Part shown: one piece after another, positions 53,894 to 64,000 of the stretch | Layout of the letters: each line of letters begins with the position of its first letter | How positions within the stretch are numbered: position 1 is the stretch's first letter | Assembly: GCF_000687475.1 (NCBI RefSeq) | Contig: NC_057316.1 | Coordinates: 4,154,001-4,218,000, forward strand | Origin: Ustilaginoidea virens | Taxonomy: Eukaryota; Ascomycota; Sordariomycetes; Hypocreales; Clavicipitaceae | Length of the DNA: 64,000 nucleotides | Direction: 5' to 3' | The notes under the pieces: model-generated | What the model saw: the letters and a program-made list of their open reading frames with translations, nothing else | Database searches by the model: none | What the model was told of the DNA's origin: nothing | Translations under genes and position numbers: made by a program

Positions 53894-55279
53894 TCACACT
53901 GCCGACGCCAAGAAATCGGGCTGCCCAGTTTTGGTCTCCGAGTCCGAGAAAGACCCGTCATGGCTGTGTGACGGTGTGCTCTCCGGGGACCACGCTGACT
54001 GCATGGCGCGTTCTTCATCCTCGGTTCCCCAGGTGGATATGCTGTCGATCGACTCGCAGCTCGCCTGGCCTACTGCGCCGTTGGCAGAAATAATCTGATA
54101 AAAGCCCTCACTTCCCTTGACGGCCTTCGGCATGCTCGTGACCGTGTAAGGTCTGGTAGTTTTTCCCTGCTCCTGAACCGAGGGCAAGCGGGTGGATCCC
54201 GGGGGGAACGACTTCTTTTTTCGCAACGGCGGTCGAAGCACCAGGGGTAACGGTGGCGTTGGCAACGGTCCAACTCCTCGCACTGTCTGGCTTGGGCGTC
54301 TCTTAATCTCCGTCGTGTCGTCTGAGACTTTGTTCAGGCTGCACGGAACACTTAGTGATTTGATCAGCGCAGTTGGAGGACGATCCAGATCCGCCCTGAG
54401 GCGCTCGGCGAATGATTGAGCAGCCGGCGGAAAAGCTGGGATAGACGGCAAAGGCTCAAAATCCAAGGCTGCCAAAAGTTAGAAGAAGGGGGAAGCCAGA
54501 AGCGGGAACAGATAACGCTTGCCCTGGTCTGGGGCAGGCATCAAGAGGACTGGTCTGTCAGAACAGGAGAGCAACTCACGAGGTAAAGTGAGGGCCATGG
54601 ATTGGGACGTCGAGGGCCGACTGTTGACATATAGACTCTGCCTTTCTATCACGTCGTCGATTTGCTTCTGCAGCCGCTCGACTTCCATCATGGCAGTTGC
54701 TACACGTTCTCTGATAGCATCAACCTCTGGGGAGGTGTAAGCTCGCGAGCGAAATTTCGACTTGGATGGAATCTGGGGTGGAATTCCGTATCCTCCAACG
54801 CTTGCGGAACTATTATCCAGAGGCAGTCGCCTCGGAATATGAAACGACATGGACCCCCAGCTCCGTTGGTGAGAAAGCTGACGATCGTGCCCTGACATTG
54901 ACGCGATGGGGGTAGGGGAATGGAAATGTGGCGAGGTGGGCGAGGTGGACGATACACCTTGCTCAGCGTCGTAAAAGCTAAGCTGCAAGGGCCGAGGACG
55001 ACATGGTCCTTCTGCGAATAGATCTTGAAGCTGTGACGTAGTGTATGCCTGATTAGAAGGATCGACGTCGGGAAGGAACTGGAAATCAGCGGTTTCTACG
55101 TGTCGAAACTCAGAGGGCGCAGAGATGAGCGGCTTGCTCGAGGAACCATCTGAACAAAATCGGCTTCTTTCCGAGGTATTTGTGCGGGTAGATGCGAAGC
55201 TCTTCTTTTTTACCAGCTTCTTTTGGTAACTGGGATTGGTGTGCCCAGACGTAGATAATACAACCGGCCGTGGTTGCAT
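53894..55279 (-). CDS. unrecognised Ser/Pro-rich protein with short coiled coil
   Basis: Exons 55279-54580 and 54468-53894 join in phase (GTGAGT donor, GGCAG acceptor; ALTLPPLDFEPLPSIP) to 424 residues. I do not recognise a named domain. The N-terminal 165 residues are Ser-rich and basic (KKLVKKKSFASTRTNTSERSR). Around 185-220 there is a short amphipathic helix (SPEVDAIRERVATAMMEVER) likely to be a coiled coil. The second half has a helical LDRPPTALIKSLSVPCSLNK, Pro-rich RGVGPLPTPPLPLVLRPPLR that could bind SH3 domains, and a Ser/Thr/Asp-rich end with FYQIISANGAVGQASCESID. Composition suggests a disordered, phosphorylated cytoplasmic regulator or cortex protein; that is inference. An additional upstream exon is possible. 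Confidence 0.7.
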
Positions 55280-56189
55280 GAAAGGCTGCGTGTTTGTGAT
55301 TATGGATGTGTTTTTCTTGCTGGCTGATGGATGGAAAGACTGCTGTTAGCCACGAGCCGTCACGAGCCGTCGCGAGTATCCCTTGTGCTTGTTTGCGAGG
55401 CTGGATACACCGAGATAAACCTGTAATGGGCTGACATACCATGAGGCGGCTCCGGCTCGAAGCAAGAGCCGAGGAACATGCAGCACGTCATTGTGGAAGG
55501 ATGTACTGCTTTATTCGAGGCCGCAGTCGCCCTGTTCATGCCACGGATGGTATATGACACTGTCTTGCATACATGCCGGAACAGAAGGAGGGAAACCGAG
55601 GGAGAAAATAGGACGACAGAGTTCACACGAGCACAACCGGCCGGCGAGTTGAAAGTCTCCACAGACGGGGTTGCAAAGGTACCTTATCTGGACACACAGA
55701 GAGAGAGAGAGAGAGGGAGAGGGAGATGTGTAAGCCGGCGCTGTCTTGTTGTTTCCAGTCCATTCCCTGTTTTTGGCAGGCACAAAGAGGATCGAGCGAA
55801 CGAGGGGGAACAAGAGCCCAAACCAAGAGCCCCGTTTGGGCCAATGTCGGGGAGGGGGGGGACCGTCGGGGACATTGTCGCCCAAATACGAAATGACGAG
55901 CAAGCACTGCGGTCTGGATGTTGAAGACGAGCAGATAGGGCTACGTATTCATTTGTTGTAAGGTGCGTGATGGTGCAACTTGATAGGCTGTGCTTGAATG
56001 AAGGTCGGCCAGGCGGCGCTTCCCACCACGGATTCAGATGGGCTGGTGCCCACCCTCCGGGACTCGGAGGCCCCACAAAGGAGCAGCATCAGATGGGCCA
56101 GGCCAGTGAAGCACAGCGAGTCAAGGACGTGCCTTGAAGTTGTCAAGGTTTGCGCCATCGTCACAAGCCCGTTGCCGCATTGCCACAGG

Positions 56190-56219
56190 ATCCTCAGCAT
56201 CCTCAGCATCCTCAGCATC
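56190..56219. repeat. (TCCTCAGCA)n 9-bp repeat
   Basis: Three exact and one variant tandem nonamers in non-coding DNA. Confidence 0.8.
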
Positions 56220-57531
56220 CGCAGCCATCCTCCGATCCCTCTGGCAAGGGGGTCGTGTGGTCTGCCCTTGAACTTTGTTGCAGCACACACTAAGCAGTAC
56301 TGGCCAACGGGCCCTTGTCGGTCGGGCCCGTCACATCTCGCCTCACAAGAGCCGTGTTTCTGGCTGCTTGCCCACGAACACCGCCGGTACTCCGTACTCC
56401 GTACAAGTCCAGGTATATTAGCCGTGACCGGGCCAGAAGAAACCATGGCTGGGCTATCGATGCCGTCCGTTCGCGTCACTTGCTGTGGGAGGAAACCCTG
56501 TCGCTTTCCGCATTCGGCCTAGGCCAGCGTTGCGACTTGTGGCCTGGCCAAACGACGTTGAAGACTTGTTTGATGGACCTGACTGACTTTGACGAAGCTA
56601 GGAAATGTGGCGCCCGCCCAACAAGGGTGCCGGTGTTCATGTCCTGCAACCCTAATTTGTGATTTGTGTCTCTGCGAATGATTCATTGGATCCAAAGCAC
56701 AAAGCCTCAAGAGGCACGCACGTTGGTGGACTGACAAGGTGGGTATCCAATTGTTGTTCCTTGGTCAGCGTGTGTTCCTTGGTCAGTGTGGTGTGAGATG
56801 TGCATCGAAATGGCACATGATGATAAAGTCGCCATGATTACTCCGGATTCTGCAAGGAGTACGGAGTACACTTGGCAAACTTTGTCGCATGACCATGAGG
56901 CAGGTGTTTTTCCGGAGACGGGGGTTTTTTTCTTTTTTCTTTTTTTTCTATTTTTAATTTTGTTTTCCCCTTTCCCGGTAGGTTTCTGATTCCACCAACA
57001 GCCTCGCCTCATGCTTGTCTCACGTCTGTGGGGCTGCTTGATCCACCCCGATTGTTATTAGTTCGTTTCCAGACAAGATTCTTCAACACGGCGTGAGGGA
57101 GTGGCAAGCGGTTGGCTTGAGATAAGTTCTAAGTCGAGGCTAGTCTAGTCCAGTCTTGTTTAGTGCTCGCAGCCGAATCGTACGCTTGTTGAGGAGGAGG
57201 AGGAAGGAGGGGACAAACAAGTTGGGAGACGGGAGTCACGGCATCGCAAGCCTTGCCAGGAACCGTTCCATATCTATTGATTGGTGGCACCGCGGTGGTG
57301 CGTCTTGAACACTGATGATCGATTGGGGCTGGAAATTCGCTTCGCAAGTTCGCCATGGCTTCGAGAACGTCCCCTGGGACGGCCAAACTTGGTGGCACGA
57401 AGCTGATGCGCAAGCAGGGGGATAGACGCGCGGCTGCTCGATGGCGGATGGCCCTCGCAAGCTGCAGTCGAGACGGATGAAGGAAAGCCAGCAACGACCC
57501 GCAAATCCCAAGCAGCGTGTGCTTGTGCTGG

Positions 57532-57566
57532 TCTTTTCCGTCTTTTCCGTCTTTTCCGTCTTTTCC
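57532..57566. repeat. (TCTTTTCCG)n 9-bp repeat
   Basis: Nearly four tandem nonamers about 220 bases upstream of the urb1 start. Confidence 0.85.
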
Positions 57567-57783
57567 CCGACTTCAAAGTTCGTGAGCTGTGCTGGTGCAG
57601 GTGGGGCAGCGGTGACGTCCGGCAGAACCTCAAAAATCAATCTCGGCCAAAGAGTAAAACCAAACCAAAACCGAATCACAACCCAATGCACAAGACGTCT
57701 TGCCTGGTGCTCGTGCATCGTGTGCATCTGGGCAGCGCATCCTGAAATCAAATCGCCAGACATATCATAATGGTCATTCCAGA

Positions 57784-60700
57784 ATGGTCAAACGGTCCTC
57801 CCAAGTCATGGATGGCGCTGCGGCCTTTCGGAAGCGCCAAAAGCTCAGTCAAGAAGCACCGACAAGCGAAGATGTCACTTCTGCCGAACATCTGCTCAGC
57901 TTGCTGACCTTTAACCAAAATATGCGGAATGCCAGACATGGTTGGTTTTTTCTTTATCTTTTTTTAAACTTTTTCCCGGTCCCATACTCTAGGCACCTAT
58001 TTGTCAAATCTGGACGCTAATTCATTCCAGGCCTCCAGTCGTTCAAACACTTCCTCGACGGCGTTATCGCAAACAACGACGACAAGGGCGCCAAGCTGGC
58101 TATTCTGAAGCAGTACTTGGAGAGTGTCAAGCCTCGGGACACCAGTGAGGATGCGGTTCATTTTCATGATATCATGGAGATGTGGTCCTTTGCAATCCAG
58201 GTGGGCGACGAGGGCGTCATGTCTGCCGTGGCCGTTGTTCTTGCTCTCCTCCTTCAGGTGATTTCCGAATCATGGCAACTTGTGCCGTACGGCAACGGCC
58301 TCTGCCAAACCCTCCTCCAGGATGCGCAACTCAGATCAGTCGCGAGGAATCTATCGTCAGAGAAAGCCAAGGGCTTCATAATCTCTCCTACTTTAAGATT
58401 GTTGCGTGAAGCGGTCTGCTTGGATGGCGGGGTTTGGGCAAAGAAGATTGTCCGAGCTAGGGCCTATACCTTTGCCTCTTTGGGAAGAAACCTCGAAATT
58501 GATCAAGTGGCAGAAGACGAAAAAAACTCGCGGAAAACGTCGGTCAGATCTCATGCAACACGATTTCTTTTGAGCTGCCTCAAATATCTGCACTCCGAAG
58601 GCCGGAAGGAACTCGCGTCGCAAAAGGACTTGCTGTCGCATCTCACTTACATGATCAAGAACGACCCCCCCTCTCTTGTTCTGGAGATCCTGGACTCTCT
58701 CAAGTCGCACGTGCTGATGGACGCCAAGATTTCCCGCGAAGTCAAGTTCCGAGCGTTTAGCACCAAGGTGCTGATGCGCCTGTTGTCTCTGTATACGTAC
58801 GCCCATCCCCTGGCCAGTACGGATGAAAGAGAGCTCGTGTCCGAAACAGCTCACAAGTTCTTGACGTTTGCTTGCACCACACCGGGTGCTGGCATCCTGT
58901 ATCCATATCGAGGCTTGTATCCGAAACAGGCCGACGAAATCCTCCCAGCCTCGTCTGCGAGGCATAGGAGAGGTGCCAAGAGTGGTGGCGATCCGTGGGA
59001 GGGTAAATTCCGAGATGGTGTTCCTGTTTTCAACTTTGCGCTCTCCGACTTTGCCAGCAAACTTCGCCCGTGGTCCAGTCTGAAGCATTGTGAGCTTCTA
59101 GTTGCCATCTTGGCCGCCGCGCCAGAGCTCATTTCAGACTACTTTTCCAAAAATCTATCATTCACTTTTGAGCCCAAACTCTCCATGACTTGGATAGGAT
59201 ATGCCACCTTCCTCTTCGAAACCATGATGATTCCTATCCCTCCCTCGTTTGGCGACGCTGCCCGTTACGCAGTCCTACCTCCCCCTACTTGGATCCTGCT
59301 TGACAATATCATCCCGAGGCCGATTACTCGAAAAGTCCTCGTCCGATGCCTGTCTTCCCAGTCGAACCTGACCGCCTTTTTCGCCACGAGAATTCTCGTC
59401 GCGGCATTGGAAAAGTTCTCTGCGGCCGTCCGATTGCTCGATGATCAGGCCAATGGGAAGAATCTCCTGTGGGCGGATGCCAGCCGAAAAGTCATGGACA
59501 TGTTCTGCCAGTGTATTCCGGATATGAAGGACATTGTGCGGTGCTACAAGGGCGTCCCGGCGGAGAATGTTCTGCAAAGAACGTTGACGAGCCGCCTCCT
59601 GCGCCTGTATTACGAAGTGATTCCCCGAGTAGCTCTGGCAGCCAACTTTGACGTCTCCCCTTTCCTGATCGACGCCCTCCAGCAAACGCGTCAGAACGAC
59701 GCGGCGGAACGCGAGCGCAGAAACCTGAGCGCCATGGAATTGGGAAACTTGGTGTCGATTGCGAGCTACTCTCCCGGGATGCGATGGTTTGCGAGACTCG
59801 AGCCCCTCGGCGGCGATCGTCAGAAGGCGACTTCACCGTTCACTGCTCTGTTGAAGCTTTTATGTCGGGGCGCGGGGGATCAACCTCTGGACGAGCTGAA
59901 GGCTGTTTTGGGCGAAGTGGCCGCAGAGAGCCAAATTGTCACGGATCCCGCAGCACTGAAACCTCTGTTGCAAACGCTGAGTGCGGCGCAGAACACAGTG
60001 GGATCCGGCAAAATGGCGAGCGTTTGGTCTCTGCTGGACAACTGCGTGAGCCGGTGCGCGACTTCACCCATCAAATATCTGGATAAGATGAAGGAGTACT
60101 CTCCAGAATTCGCTTCCCCCGCAGCACCCTGCGGCTTTTCGCTGCTCAGCGTCGTCATCCTGGAGCAGCTTCCGTACGCGCTCGGTGCTGCTGCCGACAA
60201 TCAGGCGATCCAGCATCTTGCAGCTTTTACTTCTCTCTACTTCAACGCTGTAGCAATGTACAGCGGGAACACGGACACGGCGTCACTGTCTGCCCTGCAC
60301 CGGGAGGCAGAGAAGCAGTTCTCGGGCGCCTCTGCACCGTTGGGCGGTCTCGGGGACAAGAAGCTCGTCAAGCTGCTCAAGAAGCACGACGTGGCGTGGG
60401 CCCGCGGCGAGGCGGCCGCGGCCGTCGCGGATGGCCAGCACAGGACCAAGCGCGTGGTGGAGCAAGGGGCCCTCCGGGACCTGTTGCACACGCCCTTCCC
60501 GTCGGCCGAGGACGCCGCAGCGCTGACCAAGTGGGCGTCCAGAAGCGCCGAAGACATGGTCGAGGAGGGATGGGCGGCCGGCCTGGTTCGCCTCCTGACG
60601 TCGGAGCACACCAACCTGCGCAAGGAGGCGCTGACGGGCATTCGCAAGATGGCGGCGGCGGTCAAGGAGTCGCAGTACGAAGAGAAGACGCAGGTTTGGC

Positions 60701-61311
60701 TCCTCCTGTCCGAGGTGGCCGAGTCGTGCGGAGCGCAGGTAGACGCCGGCCCCGTCCCGTCGGCCCTGACGGCCTTTGCCGTCCACGCCTTGGAGATCCT
60801 CAAGACGCCCCTGCATCCGCTCTACTCCAAAGTCAACTCGTACCTCACCCGCAGCCCGGTCTGGGGGCTGGACAAGCTACCCCTGGCCCACGACATTCTC
60901 CACGGCGCCCCCTCCGAGGACGACAAGTACTACACCGAGCTCACCTGGCTGCTCAGCTACCTCCTCGACAGCCTCGCGACGCCCCGCGACCTCGACGTGT
61001 TCCACAGCAAGCGCTGGTTCGAGAAGATCCTGGCCCTCGGGAGCAATCCATATCTGCGCAGCGCCCTGCGCACAAGGCTCCTCCGGCTCGTCTACAGGGC
61101 CACCTGCATCCCAGCCGGCAGCACCACCCTCATCACCAGGTTCGGCATCCTGAGCTGGCTCGCCTCGCAGCGGTCAGGGTGCGACGGGGACGACGAGGCC
61201 GCCGCCCTGTATGACGCGCTCGCGGTGCGAGCCTGGGAGACGTGCGACCAGGAGCGAGTTGCGGCGTGGAGCAAAGGCGGCGCTCGGCGACTGTTGGAAG
61301 CCGTGTCTTGA
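57784..61311 (+). CDS. urb1: Urb1/Npa1, nucleolar 60S pre-ribosome assembly factor
   Basis: Large helical-repeat protein of early pre-60S particles, needed with Urb2, Nop8 and Dbp6 for large-subunit assembly in the nucleolus. Exons 57784-57940 and 58031-61311 join in phase to 1145 residues; the join gives NARH-GLQSFKHFLDG. The first exon starts MVKRSSQVMDGAAAFRKRQK and carries a basic nuclear-import-like stretch. The NPA1 N-terminal domain covers about 60-420 (KPRDTSEDAVHFHDIMEMW, LLQDAQLRSVARNLSSEK, PSLVLEILDSLKSH) and the URB1 C-terminal domain about 840-1060. The intron donor GTTGGT is weak but the acceptor TTCCAG and the phase fit. The protein is shorter than yeast Urb1 and usual for filamentous ascomycetes. 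Confidence 0.9.
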
Positions 61312-62735
61312 GACTTGCTCGCTGTGGCTGTTTGTGGCTGTTTGTTCCCCTCCAGATGTTCGAAGCATCGATGGGCGCCACGAACAACCTCGCAGCCCGC
61401 ATTCTTTTTTTTTTTTCCTTCTTCTTTTTTTTCCCTCCCGAGCATCGTCCAAACGGAATGCTGTCCTCGGCCGGACGAGGTGCGCAGCAAAGGCTTTTTT
61501 TCTTTTGTCACTCCGTTGCCAATGGGTCGAATACCAACTGACGTCCAAGCTGCACAGAGTCACAACCTAGACGAGGTATCGTGCATGAGAAAATAGGGGG
61601 AAAGAAAGAGAAAAAAAGAAAACCACAGAGGCAAACATGGCCAAAAGTTCGGGACATGGTGATGATTGATTACGCCAGATGAGAGGCCTAGGCTAACTAC
61701 TATCTAGTACTCCTGCCACTTATCGCGGAGGGAAAAACAAAAACCGTGCTAGTTGCCTGTGTACATACCTTGACACGCTCCTAACACGCTCCTGACACCC
61801 TTGCAACACCCTCGTACCTATATTTACCTCATCTGCTCTATTCGTGAGCGATTGTTTTCCTATCCCTGTGATCCAGTCACTGTACCTCGCAGCTTCTCCG
61901 TGGCCACTATTCCTTCATACCCCCCCCAGGCCTCTTACGATCCTACTACTCCTAGTAGCAACACCCCCTGCAAGATATCCCCCCCCCCCCAGACCACAGC
62001 TAATTCCATGATGTTCCCCCTTATTCCGAGTTCCTTGTGTAGTAATAGCACCCCAGGCCAGCCCAGCACGCGGCATGTGCTCAAATCCTACTGACCCCAG
62101 GGCCTAGCCACGGAGGTAGATGGGGGTGGTTTGAGACATTACTTGTTGATAAGGGTATACACCTACGTGCCCAAGTCGCAGCAGCAGCAAACCGATACAT
62201 GGGCGCTTCGTGAGGCGCTTCATGAACAGCATCGAGTCAAGGCAGCGTTATCGATTCGATCGATGCTTCTCCTCGTGCCATCTGCCCGTTTGCACCGGTT
62301 TAAATGAAACGGACCTCTGGAATCAAGGAGATTTTTTTTACTTTGTGTACAAAAAGATGATTGTTGCACCCGTGATTATACATGCATATATTGTGGCGGT
62401 ACATGTTTCAATCCGCATGCCCTCGAACAGCAAGGTACCTCCTAGGTTTCCATCCTTGGGACATGACATGGCTGACATTGCCGAATTCCAAACTCCTCGC
62501 GGCACAGGCCCAGTCAAGAAACGAGGCGGGGTTGTTGGGCAGGGGGGAAGACTACGAAAAAGAAGAGGAAAAGGGAAAAAGGGAAATGAAGCAGAGGCAA
62601 GAGAGACGAAACATGGTTGTATGGAGTAGAAATACGAAATATGAAGTACGAAACACGATTTACAACTAGACAATGGAATGAATGTCTGCTCCCGAGAACC
62701 AAGTCTATCAAAAGATCGATCGCTAACCCGTTTTT
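61312..62735. other. convergent spacer, urb1 / chitin synthase
   Basis: No gene seen. The two neighbours end into this stretch. It contains T-rich runs near 61405-61432 just past urb1, C runs near 61921 and 61981, and CTAGGTAC-type words near 62437. Confidence 0.6.
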
Positions 62736-64000
62736 TTAAAGTTGGCCCGAGAGGAGAGCCTCGGTCGCTGCGGAAATGGAGGGATTAGCACTTTTGCCTT
62801 TGCTTCCAAGGCGGGCCAGGCGGCAGGACAATGACGCTCGCTGCGCTTCTACTTACCAGTATTAATATAAGCCCTCTTCGCGTCCAGCGGCACATCGAAC
62901 CGGCGTTCCAACTCTTGCTTGATGCCCTTCTTCGTCACCGTCATCAGATCCGCCGTCTTGAGGATATCCCGTATCTCGGCCAGGAGCGCGTCGTCGCTGG
63001 GCAAGCCCACCATGTCGTCGGGGTTGAAGAACTGCGAGCCCCCGTACTGGCTGACACGGTGGTGGCCCATCTCCGAGTGAGCCAGAGACATGCGCGAGTC
63101 GTTGCGCGAGCCATACGGGTTGTGGTGGGCAAATCCCGTGGTCGAGCCGGGTCGGCTGGGAAAGGCATACTCCGACACAACGGCCTGCGCCTTGGTGCCG
63201 TAGCTGAAGCCGGAAACTTCGGAACGGGCATCGTCTCTGGACGTCTGCGTCTCCCAGAGCTCGGCCTGGTACTCCTCCCACTTCTTGCGCGGTATCGAGT
63301 CCGGGTCAAACTTGCCTTCGTCCGAAATCACCACCTTCTTGCCCTTCTCGCCGGCAACGACACGGGTGTTGCCCCAGTTGAAGTCGTCCATGTGCCAAAA
63401 GGCGTAGAGGGGCAGACCGAAGCTGAAGACGGGAATGGCCAAAACGTACAGTATCATCCAGCCCACCATTTCCCACTTGCGACGCAGGATGAAAATGATG
63501 GCCTGCAGGCCATAAATGGCTCCCAGCAGGATGAACGCCGTGATGGGTACGACGGTGGTTCTAGTCGCCACGAGAACAACCAGGTAGGCAATGTAGGCAA
63601 TGGTGACGGGCTGCACAACGGTGCTGAGCAGGTCGATGAAGACGACGAAGCGCATGCTGAAGCAGCAGAAACCGCAAAGCTGAGCCATGGGTATCAGTTC
63701 AATCAGATTGTGCACCGTCGAGTTGATCCACCGTCGTCGCTGAGACAAGAACACCTGCCACGAATCCGGGGCAATGGTCCAGGCATGAGCGTTGAAGAGG
63801 TACTTGGTCTTGTACTTTGAGTGGTACTTTAGCAGAAGCGTCGTCAGGTACCGATCCTCTCCCAGATGAAGCAGGTTCTTCATATGCAGCGTGTCCACGC
63901 GGATGGTGGCGTACGACTCAACCACCTCCCGGCTGACGAACAGGGGCTTGCCAGTCTCGGCAGCCCGGATCCGGTACATGGAGAAGCAACCAGGCAAGCA
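62736..64000 (-). CDS. chitin synthase, class V/VII type, C-terminal part (5' end beyond window)
   Basis: Processive family 2 glycosyltransferase making cell-wall chitin at the plasma membrane. Only the C-terminal part is in the window; the gene continues past 64000. The exon reaching the edge ends at 62857 and a last exon of 32 bases, 62767-62736, restores the conserved end [10 protein letters not shown] after AYINT. Visible elements in order: [24 protein letters not shown] with the GED motif, [12 protein letters not shown] (Q-x-x-R-W product-binding motif), a cluster of five or so membrane helices, a Ser/Tyr-rich linker, and a DEK_C domain ([20 protein letters not shown] through [16 protein letters not shown]). 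The DEK_C end is typical of class V and VII enzymes, whose N-terminus is a myosin motor; the motor cannot be seen here. Confidence 0.93.

Larger units (their letters stand above)
55280..57783. other. divergent spacer, Ser-rich gene / urb1
   Basis: 2.5 kb without a supportable gene. It contains GA repeats near 55698-55725, CATCCTCAG and TCTTTTCCG nonamer arrays, and TACTCCGTAC words near 56388 and 56868. Short open frames on both strands lack conserved features. Confidence 0.55.

Overview
The window is nuclear DNA from a filamentous ascomycete, most likely a Sordariomycete and probably Hypocreales. The evidence is short GT-AG introns with CTAAC/CTGAC-type branch sites, GC-rich coding exons, and proteins of typical Pezizomycotina type: a HET-C2-like glycolipid transfer protein, a DEK_C-ended chitin synthase and an ErdS-type AspRS-DUF2156 fusion. 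Genes are separated by 0.3 to 2.5 kb spacers rich in microsatellites, long G or A runs and two recurring short words (TACGGAGTA and GGTACCTA). The assignment to order is inference. I joined the exons by hand and checked the reading phase at each junction.

Layout, left to right. 1-5.6 kb: no intact gene, but a full-length decayed Zn2Cys6 transcription factor on the minus strand (about 4.44-2.44 kb). 5.6-13 kb: mitochondrial uS4m/Nam9 (-), the clamp loader subunit Ctf18 (+), and an L-lactate dehydrogenase (cytochrome b2) type flavocytochrome (-) with a C-terminal SKL. 13.9-17.3 kb: Bro1 (-). 19.5-32.3 kb: a lipid-related group consisting of phospholipase D (-), GLTP/HET-C2 (+), an alpha/beta-hydrolase (-) and, divergent from it, the AspRS-DUF2156 fusion ErdS (+). 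33.4-42.5 kb: a RING-H2 ubiquitin ligase (-), a small four-exon membrane protein gene (-), mitochondrial mL44 (+) and a cPLA2-like phospholipase (-). 43.9-52 kb: La protein (+), inositol monophosphatase (-), a single-pass membrane protein (-) and a membrane-anchored histidine acid phosphatase (-). 53.9-64 kb: an unrecognised Ser-rich protein (-), Urb1/Npa1 (+) and the 3' part of a class V/VII chitin synthase (-) that runs off the right edge.

The most interesting unit is the divergent hydrolase/ErdS pair at 26.1-32.3 kb. ErdS uses Asp-tRNA to aspartylate ergosterol, and the adjacent HGGG/GFSAG hydrolase is a good candidate for the deacylating partner ErdH, which would give a reversible sterol-modification module. 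A TATA box fixes the hydrolase start. Other points of note are the decayed regulator, a 92-residue gene whose first coding exon is only ATG, and a flavocytochrome predicted to be peroxisomal.
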